A stretch of DNA of 64,000 nt from Conus ventricosus (GCA_018398815.1 CM031604.1:57824654-57888653), one strand, 5' to 3'; shown: positions 12,622-25,312, counted from the stretch's first letter. A program made the numbers and translations. Notes: generated by a model from the sequence alone, not told the origin.

Positions 12622-13944
12622 ATCCTTCCCCGCCTACCCATTCCACACTCTCAAACACCTTAACCTTTCACCCAAGTAATTTCTCCGTCTGTTTGTTCAT
12701 TTTTGCCCCCATCGTTTGTTGGTTTTATTTTCCATGACCCCTAAACTGAAGCCCTGCCCACAGCAGCAGCAGTTATATGGGAGACATCGGATTCATTTTC
12801 AATGCAATGCCGTGTTTTGCCTTTCTCGTGCCGTGGGGTGTTTTTACATGCGTGGGGCAACGGCGGGGGCATGGGTTGCGTTTGAAAATATAAATACTGC
12901 CCGTGGATGTCTCGGGAGAAAGCGAAAGCAAAGGGGGGAAAAAATGGGGCAACACATAGGCCTAACGGAAATAAATAAATTGCAACAACCACAAAAAGAA
13001 AGGGCCCCCCCCCCCAAAAAAAAAACAAAAAAAACCACACACACAAAAAACCAACAAAACAACAACAAAACAACGAAAAGGAATCAAAGAAGGAAAGCGA
13101 AAAAGAGGAGAGGGCATTGGGGGGGGGATATTAAAAGCAAAAAGGAAGGAACGGAACAGCAGGACTGGAAAACGGGTGGGAGTGAGAGGGGGAGACGCAC
13201 ACAAAATTTTTAAAAAGCTACAGACCTGCAAAAAGATAAACGGAGTAAAAAGAGTTATAGAAAACCATCTTAAAAACCTTAATATTTAATTCCAATCAAA
13301 AACAAATTAATTCCTTTAGTATCATCAATCTGGCGTTTGGTCTCAAATGACAGAAAGAAAATGAATTCTATATTGTGGTCGGAATATGGAAAAACGCACA
13401 CAATAACAGCCTTCCTTCGTGGCTTTTCGCTCCACCCTCTTCATGGCCCTCTTATCTTGTAAGATTCCATACACACAAACAACGAGTACGTGCTCTGAAG
13501 TCGGGCAGGAATACAACACAGTAGCAATGGCGTCTCTGAACCAGCATTTTTCCGTTTAAAACAAAAAAATGCATTTTCCTCATGTCCCACATAAGTTCGT
13601 TTCCCCATACATTCTAAGAATAGCATCGTCCTCTGATTGGTCCAAAGAAACGATGGGCTTTCCACTCTCCCCTAGCTAACCAGACAGTCCCTGTAAAGCT
13701 GTTTATCACCTTTTCTTTCTTTTTTTTTTCTCTTAATTTTGTTGTTGCGTTTTTTAAAGACGGGTGCTGTTGTTTTAAAGGCAGGCGAAGGTAAACCGCA
13801 TTGCTGCTAATATACCCGTCTACAAGTGGATAATGGCCTGCGCCACGGGTGCTTTTTTATGATGTGATGGGCCGCGGTCTGTGTGGTCTGGTATAAAGTG
13901 CACTGAGTGAGTGACGCGTGTTTACCTGTGCGCGCGCACGTGAG

Positions 13945-14026
13945 AGAGTAGTGAACTATTTTTATATAGACAGTGCGAGAGTGTGTAGTGAACTATTTTT
14001 ATATACACACAGTGCGTGTGGGGGAG

Positions 14027-14068
<42 letters not shown>
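13945..14068 (+). repeat. 37-bp tandem duplication plus (GA)n
   Basis: GTAGTGAACTATTTTTATAT occurs at about 13,948 and again at about 13,985, each followed by a CAGTGCG motif. A (GA)n tract follows at 14,032-14,068 and then a few CAGA units. Confidence 0.8.
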
Positions 14069-14082
<14 letters not shown>

Positions 14083-14640
14083 CCCGTCAGATAGACAGAC
14101 CGAAAGAAGCTGGCAAAACAGATTAGCCGGCGCCTGCGCGTGATCAGACTGCCAGACGCAAAGTCGGAGACTCGCCGGAGACGTAGTCGTGGATTACTCC
14201 CCGTCCCCCGCCTCCTTTCCCCCCCCCCCCCCCCTTTTCTTCACACTCCATCTCAATGCTTCAGCCATTCCTGCTTTTGTTTGTTTGTATGTTCTTCTCT
14301 GCCCAAGCAGAAACAAGAATTCGAAGGTAACCTTTAAGGATAACACGTGTTAAGAGAGAAAAGAAACAAAAGGCTTGTGGTTCCGGCTGTCGGGGTGGTT
14401 TCGAGGTGACTGTAGATAAAATGTTTCGGATGCTCTGTCAAATTGTTTTGTGATAATTAACAGCAGGGCAAGGGTAAAAACTTATTATGTGTGAGTGTGC
14501 GCGCACCCGCGCGCTTATGCGACTTGCAACGGCCGTTGTAACATCACAATCCGAGTACCGGTGTATGGAGAGAGGGACGGATGGAAGGAAAAACAGAGCT
14601 AACTAGCTAGCTTTGGAGGAGTTGAGAGAAAGGAGAAAAA

Positions 14641-14683
<43 letters not shown>
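14641..14683 (+). repeat. poly-G tract, 43 G
   Basis: Forty-three consecutive G residues followed by GAGGGAGG. It explains the proline-rich minus-strand frames. Confidence 0.95.
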
Positions 14684-14684
<1 letters not shown>

Positions 14685-14699
14685 GGGAGGAAACACAGA

Positions 14700-17300
14700 T
14701 GTACACAAAGGCGCGCGCACGCGCACACGCACACACACAGTGAAGGGGTCCCCTAAACATAATGGTCCCATCAGGACGACGACATGCAAGGTTTGCACAA
14801 CTATCCACTCTCGTATTTTTTCTGGTCGATCGGGTTTCCCCGGACTTTTTTCTAATCCTGCACCCGATACCCCTTTCCGATTCAGCCTGTCCGTGTGTGA
14901 GGAGGAAAAGGAACGGCAGGGGGAGGGGGTTGAAAAGGCAGACAGGTACGTACGTCCCTCCCTGCTTCCCTCACTCCACTCCCTTCATTCTGTAGTTCTG
15001 CCTCGCTCACCCCCCTCTCCTTAGTCACACACACAGTCTCTCTCTCTCTCTCTCCTCTCTCTCGCACGCACACACACAGCCCGCATATTATATGCACACA
15101 CGCACATAAATGTATAGACACACACAACACGCACAGACACACACACACCACACACCGCGTGCGAGCGCACACACACACATTCTCTCTCTCCTCCCTGTGT
15201 TCCCAGCGGCCGGGCATCAGGTGGCACATCAAGTATTCATGGGCGGCCCGCCACAGACTTTGTTCAAACAGCCTGGTGAGATGACAAACAGCCCGGCAGG
15301 ACAAGATAGACCTCGGGAGGGATCGATCCCACCCGTGATCGGATCCCTACCCTGTCCTGAGCAGGAGTGGAGGGAGGTGAGGGGAGAAATAAAGAGAATG
15401 GGTTGGAGAAGAGGGTGGGTTGAAGTAATGAACGGGGAGACTTTTGGGAACACAGGCCGTGTGTGTGTGTAGAGAGGAGAGGAGAGAGAGAGAGAGAGAG
15501 AATGATACCATGCAAACTTTCTTTAACTCAAAATTTGTCTAGACTTACAAAACCTGTATACGTAACGACACTTCACAGAGAAAAAATTGTATCCGACTTC
15601 ACAAAAGCCGCATATCAGATTTTTTCGAAAAGACCTGATAATGGCTGTACAGTAAACTTTGCACAAGACTTGCGCGTTTCTCTTCACAAAAACCTTAATC
15701 ATGACTTCACAACTCCACTTTATGATTTGAACTGCTCTCTAAATCGCTCCGGAACTGTAGGGGTTTACGTATCTCCGCCCCAAGTCTTGCGGAAGCGACA
15801 GTGTCGCCGGCATTCGCATACCGCCCTCGGTCGCCGCGTTCGTGAGTGTGATTTATTAACCATGCGTCCGCGTCTCTCTCTCTCTCATATTCCTCACCCT
15901 ATTCCTCACCCTATTCTTTCCAACACCCTGTTTCTTACTTTACGGGGAAAAAGGTAGAAACTCCCCACTCCAAAGTTTACTATCGACTACCCCATCATCA
16001 TCATCATCATTACACCATTGTCATTACATTCCTTCTAATCATCGGTAATACGAATGTGCGTTCCGTTCGCAAAATGGTTTCCTCTGCTAATTGCACACAG
16101 AAGTGAGCCGATAGTAGTGCGACGGACAGTTTGCATTGCCATTAACTAATTTTACGTCGCTGGACTGCAGTTTCAGTCATTAAAGCAGAACAGGTTTATT
16201 ATTTATAGCCCCTGTGGCCTGCAACAGAGCCCTCTATCGAAGCTGAAGAAAAGCAGTCGGTACAGTTAAAACAGTACTGTAACCGGGTCAGTGGGAACAA
16301 ACCTTACATTCTTGTCTTCACCACCACCCCAATCCCTCCGTCTCTTTCCATTCCTGTCCCTACACACACTTCTTCCACGAACGATACCCAAGACTCATGC
16401 AAAGCGCAAAAGGGGTTTCACTTTTAAGATATCCGCTGTCTCTGTTTGCCCGTCGTTTTGCCGTCTGTTTACAATCGCTACAGTTCCAATCGAAAGAAGT
16501 CGGCGCTGATCGATTTTGTCTAAAAGGTTTCGATCGAAAACTGCTCGGTAAAGAAAGAAAACACTACTCGAAGAAAAAAAAAGGGGGAGGGAAAAAACCG
16601 TCGAGAAAGATGTATATACCCAAGCCGGTCATGAAGCCACATCAGGGAAGGGGAGAGACGTGTGGGGTCGGAGACAATACAGAGATCAAACAAAGGAAAG
16701 AGGTCGAGAGTTGACGATGCATACTTCCACAAACTTTAAGACTCGTTTCATCTTACATTGTGGTGCAATTGCTAAACTTCGCCCCCTTTTTTTTTTCTGT
16801 ACCCAGGCAGCAAGAGGAGGAAGCAGCCCGCAAGAGAAGACGATTTAGCATCCAAGAAGAAGCGGGCCTGCAAGTGCAGCGTGTTTTTCAGGGAACGTAA
16901 AAGCAGTGTGCTTTAAGGAAGATTAAAAAGGAACAAAACGGTGTGCTTTGAAGACGGGTACTTGACACGAGTAAGATAATTAAAAAGGGAAAGAAAAACA
17001 GTGCCTTCAGGGACATGAGTAAGACGATTATAATGGGAAGGCGAGAAAACCAGTGCAAGATGATTATAATGAGGGAGGGGGGGGGGCATGAAAAAGGAAC
17101 AGTGTGGTTTGAGTTACAGGTAGCGCAAGAGTAAGATGAGGAGGGGGGAGTGTGCCTCGAGGGACGAGTATGGTTATTTATAAGGGGACAGTAGTTGAAA
17201 TGAGTAAGATTATTTTAAAACGGGTAAAAGAAAGTTTTCCGGGACAGGTCCCAGAAAACACCCTTCGTTCGTGCGAGGGACAGGCTGTCATGAGAAAAAA
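14700..17300. other. region without recognised genes
   Basis: Holds CA/CT microsatellite patches (15,025-15,195), a (GA)n run at about 15,480 and otherwise unique sequence. A 164-codon plus-strand open frame at 15,463-15,957 resembles no family I know, begins inside microsatellite sequence and has no splice context, so I do not call it a gene. No other feature was seen. Confidence 0.55.
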
Positions 17301-17308
17301 AAACTGAT

Positions 17309-17367
17309 CGATAAGAAGAATGTTGCTTATAGCCCAGTCGACCGCAAAGGGCCACATCCTGTCACCA
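17309..17367 (-). repeat. SINE-like dispersed repeat tail, copy 3
   Basis: Read on the minus strand this is GGTGACAGGATGTGGCCCTT, then TGCGGTCGACTGGGCTATAA and GCAACATTCTTCTTATC. It matches the cores at 671-735 and 1,852-1,916 and includes the same ATCTT-like tail. The element body upstream is not obvious. Confidence 0.5.
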
Positions 17368-17574
17368 CGCACGATGAAGAAAACGCAGCAATAAAAAATG
17401 GAGCTGAAATTTAGAGGTTTTACCGTGGTAAAAGCAGCTGGAAAAAATTTTGGAGGCGGCTACAGCCTTATCTCCAAGTTGAAGATTCAGAGGTTCCTCC
17501 CCATGATATAGCGATTTTCCTGTAACATAATTATGTACGTTAGGCGACTGAATGCTCAATGGAAGGCAAACGGA

Positions 17575-17617
17575 ACCCCCCCCCCCCCCCCCCCACCCCC
17601 CCCCCCCCCCCCCCCCC
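17575..17617 (+). repeat. poly-C tract
   Basis: C-run of about 43 bases interrupted by one A, placed directly before the recognisable part of a Tc1-like transposase fossil. Confidence 0.9.
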
Positions 17618-17669
17618 ACACACAGCAAGTACAAGTCGCCAGAGCACCCTCGCAGGCTTCCGAGTCATT

Positions 17670-18235
17670 GCATCGGCGGCTCCACGGCAGACCGACTACG
17701 CTTTGGAAGACGTTTGGCAACAACTCCAGCTCAAGACCACTACATCCGGGTCATCTACATGCGAAATGGCTGTCGGTCTCAGCAATAGTAGAGCTTGTCT
17801 CACACAGCATCATCGTGGAAACAGGCTGCAGTGGGCAACTCGGCATCGTCCCTGGACCGGTCTGGTTTTCAGACGGAAGTCTTTCTCCTGCGCCATGACA
17901 GGAGAAGGGTGTACCGCAAACATGGCGAGCGCTTTGATGGGAGGGGGGGGGGGGGGGGGGCATCCACTACGCTGGCAGGAGTCCCCTGGTTCGAGTCACG
18001 CTGAACGCCCAGTGTATGTGGCTGAAATTCTCCAGCCTCATGTTCCGTCTCTTATGGCCGGGCCTCGCACGCTGTTCCAACAGGACACCGCCAGCCTCAT
18101 ATTGCGCGACTATGCCGTCAATGTCGCCAGATCTCAACCCCCCATTGAGCTCATCGAGTGGTTGCCAGCAGAGGTGATCCGCTCCATGCAAGCCAGGTGT
18201 CGGGCTGCAGGTGGTGGACATACCCTTACCGAGTC
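17670..18235 (+). pseudogene. decayed Tc1/mariner-like transposase
   Basis: Degenerate DDE transposase of the Tc1 group, which would cut and paste the element at TA sites. Fragments in several plus-strand frames follow the family order. GSTADR and TPAQDHYIRV come from the linker after the helix-turn-helix region, and NRLQWATRHRPW follows. FSDGS at about 17,865 is the first catalytic Asp motif, normally FSDES. RRRVYRKHGERF, then VAEILQPHV and FQQDTA (second Asp) come next. PIELIEWL (the Glu of the PIEHLWD-like motif) and IRSMQARCRAAGGGHT (C-terminus) close the series. The full protein is usually about 340 residues. Here the N-terminal helix-turn-helix part is missing or replaced by poly-C. Frameshifts separate the motifs, and a G-run (about 17,942-17,960) lies where a glycine-rich FGGGG-type segment is expected. 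It cannot encode an active enzyme. Terminal inverted repeats were not found. Confidence 0.85.
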
Positions 18236-19819
18236 CTCGCTGTCTGGAACGGTGTTTATCGGCGATGTGAAATGTACAGACACTGGAAATAAAATCCTTA
18301 ACAAAATGCTGTTGCGATTTCAATCGAATGGGTCTAAATCAATCGGAATAATCGGTGCTCTCAGCACGGCCCAGATTTATCTCACCCTTTAGGCTATCAA
18401 CAGTTACGAAATGATGTACATAGCTTCCGGGTGTTCCATTGTCTTTGCCATTCTCTGCAACCAGTAACGCTGAGAATGGCTGCGCGAAGGCAAACGAAAG
18501 CTACGCTTGTGGAGGAGATCGGTTTCAACATAGAAAGGGACCAGTTGTGGTTGGCTAAACAATAACGAAACTGAAACTGCCCCACGTTGACCCAACCACA
18601 TACTAAAGGCAGTCTACTGTCTTGACCTGACGAGCACTTCCGTCTGCCCCCTCTTCTTAGCTCTTTCAGAAAGAGTTAGCAAACATGGCGAAGAGACACA
18701 CACGCGAGAATGCTGTCCATTTTCAGAAGGGTGGGGGTCGCTGACCTCGCATTTCCAGTTTTAGCCAGTGGCTTTATTTGACGACTTGGGCGAGGTGGAC
18801 TATGGAAGCGGTAGGTGGGTCGGTGTGGATATTTTGTCTGTCTTTGTTACCGATTATGTCACCGTCTAGCACTGTGGCATGGCATTGTTTACGGTCGCGA
18901 GTGTGTGTGCGCGGGATGAAGGGTGCGTGTGTACGGTAAATGTGCATCATCGCCAGATCACTAGAAAACTTAGTAGTACATGGCAAATGATAATGTGGCG
19001 AAAAAAATGATGCGATTTTTGGTCGTGGATGCAATTGCTTTTGTGTGTGCGGGCCGAGTCTCTCCTGGGATAATCTTTTGTCCTTTCTCCCCTCTTCTGG
19101 ACCAATCTCCCTCATTCCCTGCTCTCCTCCTCACTTCCACTAAAAGAAAGACGAGACAAAACAAAACCAAAAAACAGAAGATCCGTCAGCTAGAGATAAG
19201 GTTCAGTTTTCGTGCCGTGTTCATTTGTATTGCATCGTACGAAATGGGTTGTTGCAGTTCATCGTTTCCTATTGCAAAGGCACTGTGCTTTACGGTAGTG
19301 CAGTGCTGTTATCTTGCGTGTCGTGCTGTGCCGCACGTAAAGCGTCATACTGTGTCAGAAAAATTGAAGACTGGAATAATGCAGTGCGGTCGGTACAGTA
19401 TTACGCAACACGACGCAACAATATTTACCAAGTACAATATTTCCCTACAACACAGCTGAACAAGTCAATATTATGGCACTCAACACGATGTCGACAGAGA
19501 AGACAATCTCTTGACGGAAAGAAGCTCAACGAATGAGTCTCCTCAGCTGCTTCTTGTCAAAAGATCTTCGCTTACGGGGGCAAATGCGGAAACGGTCAAC
19601 ATATGGAATAGCACTGATGTGAATATCGAGAGGGAAGCATTGCATTGCTAATCTGAAGGAAAGAGAAGAAATTGGGGTTACAACACCGCCAAACGAAAGG
19701 GTCGAACGCGTGACGAAGGTAAGGCAAGTTAATGCTGTTCATGGCCCAGGCCATCGGTTTGCAGCTTCCATATCAGACGGGAGTTGATCATCTTTTCCAT
19801 TAGCTTGCAGAGACAGCTT
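18236..19819. other. region without recognised genes
   Basis: Unique sequence. A patch at 19,230-19,440 is rich in TGC/GTGCAG-type words like those at 28,340-28,460, but shows no clear repeat unit. No exon or RNA gene was seen. Confidence 0.55.
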
Positions 19820-20305
19820 AGTTAGTGTTTATATGTCCAGCGGACTACTAGGAGCCAAATCAGACCTCAGCTATCATAAGTCTCTAAATACAAATACCCA
19901 CACTAGTATTAACACATCGTTTAAAATTTAGGACAAAACACAATTATCTGTTCAACTCCGACACCTGTAATACATTATTAAAACACTATATTTTATAAAA
20001 TAAGTTTACCTCTTTCAAAAAAGATCTGCAATCTCACGAAAAGAACCGATAAATCACTGATGGAAAAGAACAACTGATACACATCAAACCAGCACATTCT
20101 GTCAAAAAATGGTTAACGCTGAACAAGCTGTCACACGCAACAAACCATGGGGGGTCTTCCCTTCTAAATAGCCAACTGTGCGTTATATAGCTGTGCCCAA
20201 TATGTAACCGTGACAAAACCGATTCCTCTTTACGGTTACGTACCACCGATGGAAAGGATTGGTTAAATCTGGGAAATTTAAACAATTTATTATGAATTTG
20301 ATTAC
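19820..20305 (-). mobile_element. LINE fossil, 3' part (C-terminus and 3' UTR)
   Basis: Continues the minus-strand LINE at 21,830-23,945 on the other side of the solo LTR. Translation shows the C-terminal region typical of RNase H-bearing non-LTR elements: RNRKEESVLSRLHIGHSYIT, then WLFRREDPP and a Cys/His-like knuckle (VACDSLFSVNHFLTEC). LKEVNLFYKI follows, directly before a stop codon near 19,985, which looks like the authentic ORF2 end. The A/T-rich sequence after it is probably the 3' UTR, ending near 19,820 with an ACTAACTAA-like tail. The exact 3' end is uncertain. Confidence 0.8.
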
Positions 20306-21829
20306 ACCATTGTCAACCTCGGTGATGTCAGTGGAGGAAGGACTAGCGCACAGACCCAAACACACCACAGCTTGCTTACAATCTCATTCATATATCATGC
20401 ATTCGTCACATCAAACCACTAGTAAAGTCTACAACTTTACTACACATGATCATAGAACGAAACATCAATGCATATGGAATCAAACAAAATAAAACATTCT
20501 CTCTTTCCTGAACTTCACAAAATCATTATCTAAAACATCATTAACTAACCCGGTATAAATAGATTTCTACTTTACCTGGCCAGGTGATCTTAAGCTATTC
20601 ACGAATCACGTCTTCCTTTTCTTTTCTTTCTTTTCACTGTCACTTCACAACACACACAACTGCTGGCATTGGTCAGGCTGACCGCTGGCGTTGGTCAGGT
20701 TGGACTGCCGATGAAAGTGGCGCTGGCCAAGTATGAGGTCGAACCCCGGTTTCAGATGGAACAGTGACTATCAACATCGATCTGTTCCCCCCTTTCCTTC
20801 TTCCTGCATTAACGCATGCACTCTCTTTCCAGTCTGCCCTATCAAATGGACATGGTTGCTTTTCTTTTTTTTTTTTTCTTTCTTCATTAGTTAGCAACTC
20901 TCTCTCTCCACATCTCTCTTTCAGTCCTTCCCCTGCAGACTATCTCCTGCTAATCTCTCAACTTGGTTCTCTCCTCTCCTCCCCTCATCTCTCTCTCTGC
21001 CCCTCTCTCCTGCAGAGCTTCCACTCCGAACCTCTCTCTCTCTGTTCGTTCTCCCCTCATCTCTCTGCTTCTCTCTCGTCAGAGCTTTACACAGAGCCTC
21101 TTCCTCTGTCTCTCTCTGTTCGTTCTGTGCAGACTATCTGGTGCTAATGCTTAAACTTCACTCCTCTCATCTCTCTGCCTTTCTCCTGCAGAGACTACAC
21201 CCCAGAACCTCTCTGTCTCTCTGTTCGTTCTCATCTCCCTGCCTTCCTGTAGGCGAGAGCCTACTCCCCCGAACTTCTTCCTCTCTCTCTGTCTGTTCGT
21301 TTTCTTCGTTCCCCCCTTCTCTCTCACTCACGCATTACTTATGCCCTCACTCCGTGTCCAAGGGCCAGTACCATTGGTCAGTATTTTAACCGCCTGATAA
21401 CCCGAAGTTATCTCCCTCTAATTCCATTGGATATTCAAATCATGACAGTCACGCCTACACGCCTCACTCTCTGTGGTGGTCAATTGGTCATTTAATTGAT
21501 TAGCTAGATTCGCCCCCACCACACACTACCTTCCCCCCTTTCCTACTTAACTGGCGCCGTGTGGCTTAACGTGTGGGCACTGGTCAGTGTAAATTGGCTA
21601 GATGAGCCTGAGCCAGCGCTACGACTCGTCTCGCTAGACATCGAGGCGTCGGTCAAAGCTGCTTAGTCCGTCTGGCCAGACAGACCGTCTCTGTGGACCT
21701 CCCCTATGCTTAATTGGCTGGATCCGAACCATGAGCCCGTTACGTGGCGCCAGAGTATTTGAGTTAGAGCTTATGTCCAAACAACCTGGACCACGACTTG
21801 GTTGTTCTATTTTTGACCGTGACAACCAT
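20306..21829 (+). mobile_element. solo LTR (copy A) with 5-bp target duplication
   Basis: The LTR itself is 20,311-21,824 (1,514 bp). It begins TGTCAACCTCGG and ends GACCGTGACA, giving a 5-bp terminal inverted repeat TGTCA/TGACA with the canonical TG...CA ends. It is flanked by a perfect direct repeat ACCAT (20,306-20,310 and 21,825-21,829). No internal gag/pol region exists, so it is a solo LTR left by LTR-LTR recombination. A TATAAAT box at 20,554 gives the orientation. The interior holds 25-bp repeats around 20,665-20,715, imperfect CT-rich repeats (20,890-21,300) and one copy of a roughly 125-bp unit near 21,595-21,725. A second copy in the opposite orientation lies at 44,088-45,507. The LTR is inserted in a LINE. 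A 4-6-bp duplication with TG/CA ends fits Gypsy- or BEL-type retrotransposons; the family is not proven. Confidence 0.93.
20554..20560 (+). promoter_or_regulatory. TATA box of solo LTR A
   Basis: TATAAAT within CCGGTATAAATAGATTTC, about 245 bases into the LTR, as expected for a U3 promoter. It is conserved at 45,255-45,261 (minus) in copy B. Activity is unknown. Confidence 0.6.
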
Positions 21830-23945
21830 TCAATCTGCCATAATTCACGACAATACAAACTAGATTTATGACGTAGATCAGAGTGAGAACAAACTGCATA
21901 TACCTCCTGGAAAGACTTGCACCGAGAGCTTGTTTGGCTGCTTTGTCCACCACTGAGTTAGCATGTGGCTGGGGACCCACAAGAAAACTATATGCTTTCC
22001 CGAAGAGACAAGCCGAGTATGAAGATCATGAATATCAGCCAAAACTGGATGCGACACTTCTCTTGTCGATAAAGCTGACAATGCCGACAATGAATCCGAT
22101 AAAATAAGGAAATCATTCTGAATCTGGACACCGCACTGAGGGCCAGATTTAAAGCCTCAGTTCAGCAGTACAGTATAAACAGACGACCAATCCCGCAATC
22201 TTAACAAAGTAGGCTCCTGAAAATTGTTATCACACACTCTGGCAGCTGCAGCCCTCTCACCTTTTTAGAACCATCAGTAAAAATCTTGATAAAATCTTTA
22301 TAAAGTTCACATTGCCCAAGATAAAGTCGTTTATATGCAGCACTAGGTGACCTTTCGAAATTGAGTTAAAATAAATTAATCTCGGATTGCGACTTCCAAG
22401 GATGAAAATCAGTCTGTAATGACCGTCATCAACAGCATCAAGATCAATTCCAGCTGCCCCGAAGTGGGCAAAATACAATACCTAGTGGAGGAATCTCATT
22501 GACTTAAGCAATTTGGCTCGAAAAGGCGGTTCATAACAATATCATAGGCAGGTTTTCTGATTAGCCTCAGTTTCAGGAGTAATTCATGGAAAGACGCAAC
22601 CTCCTTAGCTCCCGAAGGGGGTTCACCAATTCAACATACAAACTATGCAGAGACAGCTTGTCAGAGCTTTAATGCATATCTGAGGTTGGTAAGGTCTTTT
22701 CCATCAGGAATCGGAATGATCAGGGCTTTTCGCCAGGAGGCGGAAAGCACCCAGTGGTCCAGATATTGTGTAAGACTTCAGGATGTCCTGAGACATCTTC
22801 GAGATGTTTCAAAAGCTGATAATGAATATCATCAGCCGAGCAGAATCGTTGCAGAGCCGATTCATTTCATCATTGAAAATGGTAAGTTTATATGTACCGT
22901 CAACCGGAAATCAGGCAATGTGTGTAGCAGAGGTCACAAGCCGATTCAAATATAAGAAATTCTCGATTCAGGGTTAGGGAAATTAGTTAGTTAGTTTGGG
23001 TAGGGTAGTTTCTAAAACTAACCCTAACCAAACCCAACCCTATACCAACCCTAACTTTGACTCGAGGGTTCCCTATATTCATCTTTTAACAATTGCCGAT
23101 TTCACGGATTGTCGTAACATAACACTTCAGAGTTGTCTGAAGCGAAGTTGTTTCTTTAAAAAAAGACAAACAAAACCAGCAGATTAACTTCAGAGTTCTA
23201 TTGACTATGGAGGCCAGCAGACTGGCAACTGCTTGTTTATCAGTTAATAGAGTATCGGCAATTTCCAGGTGATGAATTGACGGTTGGTGTTCTTCCCTTT
23301 GATTTTCTTGATGTTCCAGACTTTCTTGGATGTTTTAGATGTCAGACGTTTAGAACTTTAAAAAAAATGTCTCGTTTTGGCTCCGAGTTTTCTATGGGCT
23401 CGAGCACTGGGAGCTGAAGGTCTTTGGGGAATATCCGACGCTGAGCCCGTTTGCGTTCTCTTGAGATTTGTTGGTAGTAAGAATCAAACCAAGGTGTTAT
23501 TGGAAGACGTAATCAAAGTATTGGAGATTCTGCTGGGTCTTGACTCTGAAGAATGTCAGTTTCCTGGAGCTCCTTTCAAATACTTGCAGCTAAAAGATTC
23601 CAGAATTATACGCCTTTTTTATAATTAAAGTGTTCCGGAGCAGAGGCGTTTCCAGTGCTTATGGATTTTAACGGGAAAATGGTCACTTCCATGCAGATCG
23701 TCACAGACAGAACACTTACAGTCCAGGACCAGCGACGGTCGCATATCGACAAATATGAACATACAGGTGTACCCGTAGAGGATATCTCTCATTCAGACAA
23801 CACAAGTCCAATTCTGAAAAGAGGTCTTCAAGAAGCAGACCTGTGGATGAAGAACTCGCACTACCCCTATGAGGATTATGGCCAATAAAGTCACCCAACA
23901 GCAAACAAGGGCAAGGAAGTTCTTCAGACTGACATATCATGACGA
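21830..23945 (-). mobile_element. LINE fossil, 5' part (endonuclease to RNase H)
   Basis: Decayed non-LTR retrotransposon with an APE-type endonuclease, reverse transcriptase and RNase H, probably I/Jockey-like. Minus-strand fragments run in family order. CPCLLLGDFIGHNP near 23,900 is the endonuclease LGDFNxHN motif with Asn replaced by Ile, followed by EDLFSELDLCCLN. The linker has KKVWNIKKIKGKN near 23,315. The RT start has DDIHYQLLKHL and IWTTGCFPP (about 22,740-22,830). Post-RT, PAYDIVMNRLF lies near 22,540. In RNase H, GERAAAA lies near 22,250, LILSDSLSALSALS near 22,090 and HIVFLWVPSHM near 21,990. Frameshifts and stops are frequent. The RT palm with its YxDD motif is absent: the RT start and the post-RT region are only about 100 bp apart. 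The 5' end is truncated inside the endonuclease at about 23,945. The element resumes at 20,305 beyond the solo LTR. Confidence 0.88.
22971..23052. repeat. inverted telomere-like repeat patch
   Basis: On the plus strand a G-rich segment (GGGTTAGGG, then GGGTAGGGTAG) is followed within a few bases by a C-rich one (ACTAACCCTAACC, AACCCAACCC, CCAACCCTAAC). This is a degenerate (TTAGGG)n/(CCCTAA)n head-to-head arrangement within the LINE fossil. Confidence 0.6.
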
Positions 23946-24201
23946 CAAACCGAGACGAAGCAGTTTCGAAGCAAGGAAGTCAGTCTCGAGGCAACGCATT
24001 TTCACTCGAAGTCTTCCACAGGTCATACAAACAGAAGCTGCATTGCTATTCATCTTTCCGTTCCTTGGCGGTGTTGTAAAGACAAAAGAATGGAAGGACG
24101 AAGCGGGAAAAAGAAAACGGGAAAAGCGCAATGCATGACACAATATTGGTTACAGTAAAAACATGAACACACAACCCAATCACATCACGACTTAAAACCG
24201 T

Positions 24202-24833
<632 letters not shown>

Positions 24834-25273
24834 TTATAAGGTAAGAACTACTACAGAACGACTTCTCTGGAGAAAAAAACACTCTTGCACACTCGTCAAC
24901 CGCTGACGCTGGACACAAGTCACCTGCGTAAAAACAAATTGTGAATCTGCAGTCCACAAGACTCCCCCGGCCGGCAGATCTGCCACCGTCGACGACATGA
25001 CCATCCAGACGACCGGCTCAGGCTTTTAACTCCACCACGTCCCTAGAAAAACAAGCACCAACGAACGGAACTACGTCAACTGGCCCGCGTATCACGCGAA
25101 AGACGCCACACACGGAGGACGCAGGTCGCCACCAATACTACCACCACCCCTAAAAAAAAAAGCTTGAGAAGTCGCGCCGCTTGACTTGCCCACGTGTCAG
25201 AGACTTGTACGAGATCGTACGGGACAAGCCAGCACTCGAACGCCACCTGGTTCCGGCTGAAGCCGCATACCGA

Positions 25274-25312
<39 letters not shown>

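Noticed and set aside
15463..15957. 164-codon plus-strand frame
   Set aside because: Begins in (GA)n sequence, has no recognisable domain or splice signals, and its repeated CTTCACA words suggest non-coding sequence.
17980..18000. GGTTCGAGTCA as a tRNA B box
   Set aside because: It lies inside the transposase fossil and codes for part of its family sequence; no A box or tRNA fold nearby.
17967..18323. 118-codon minus-strand frame
   Set aside because: Antisense of the Tc1-like transposase fossil, whose sense strand carries the family motifs.
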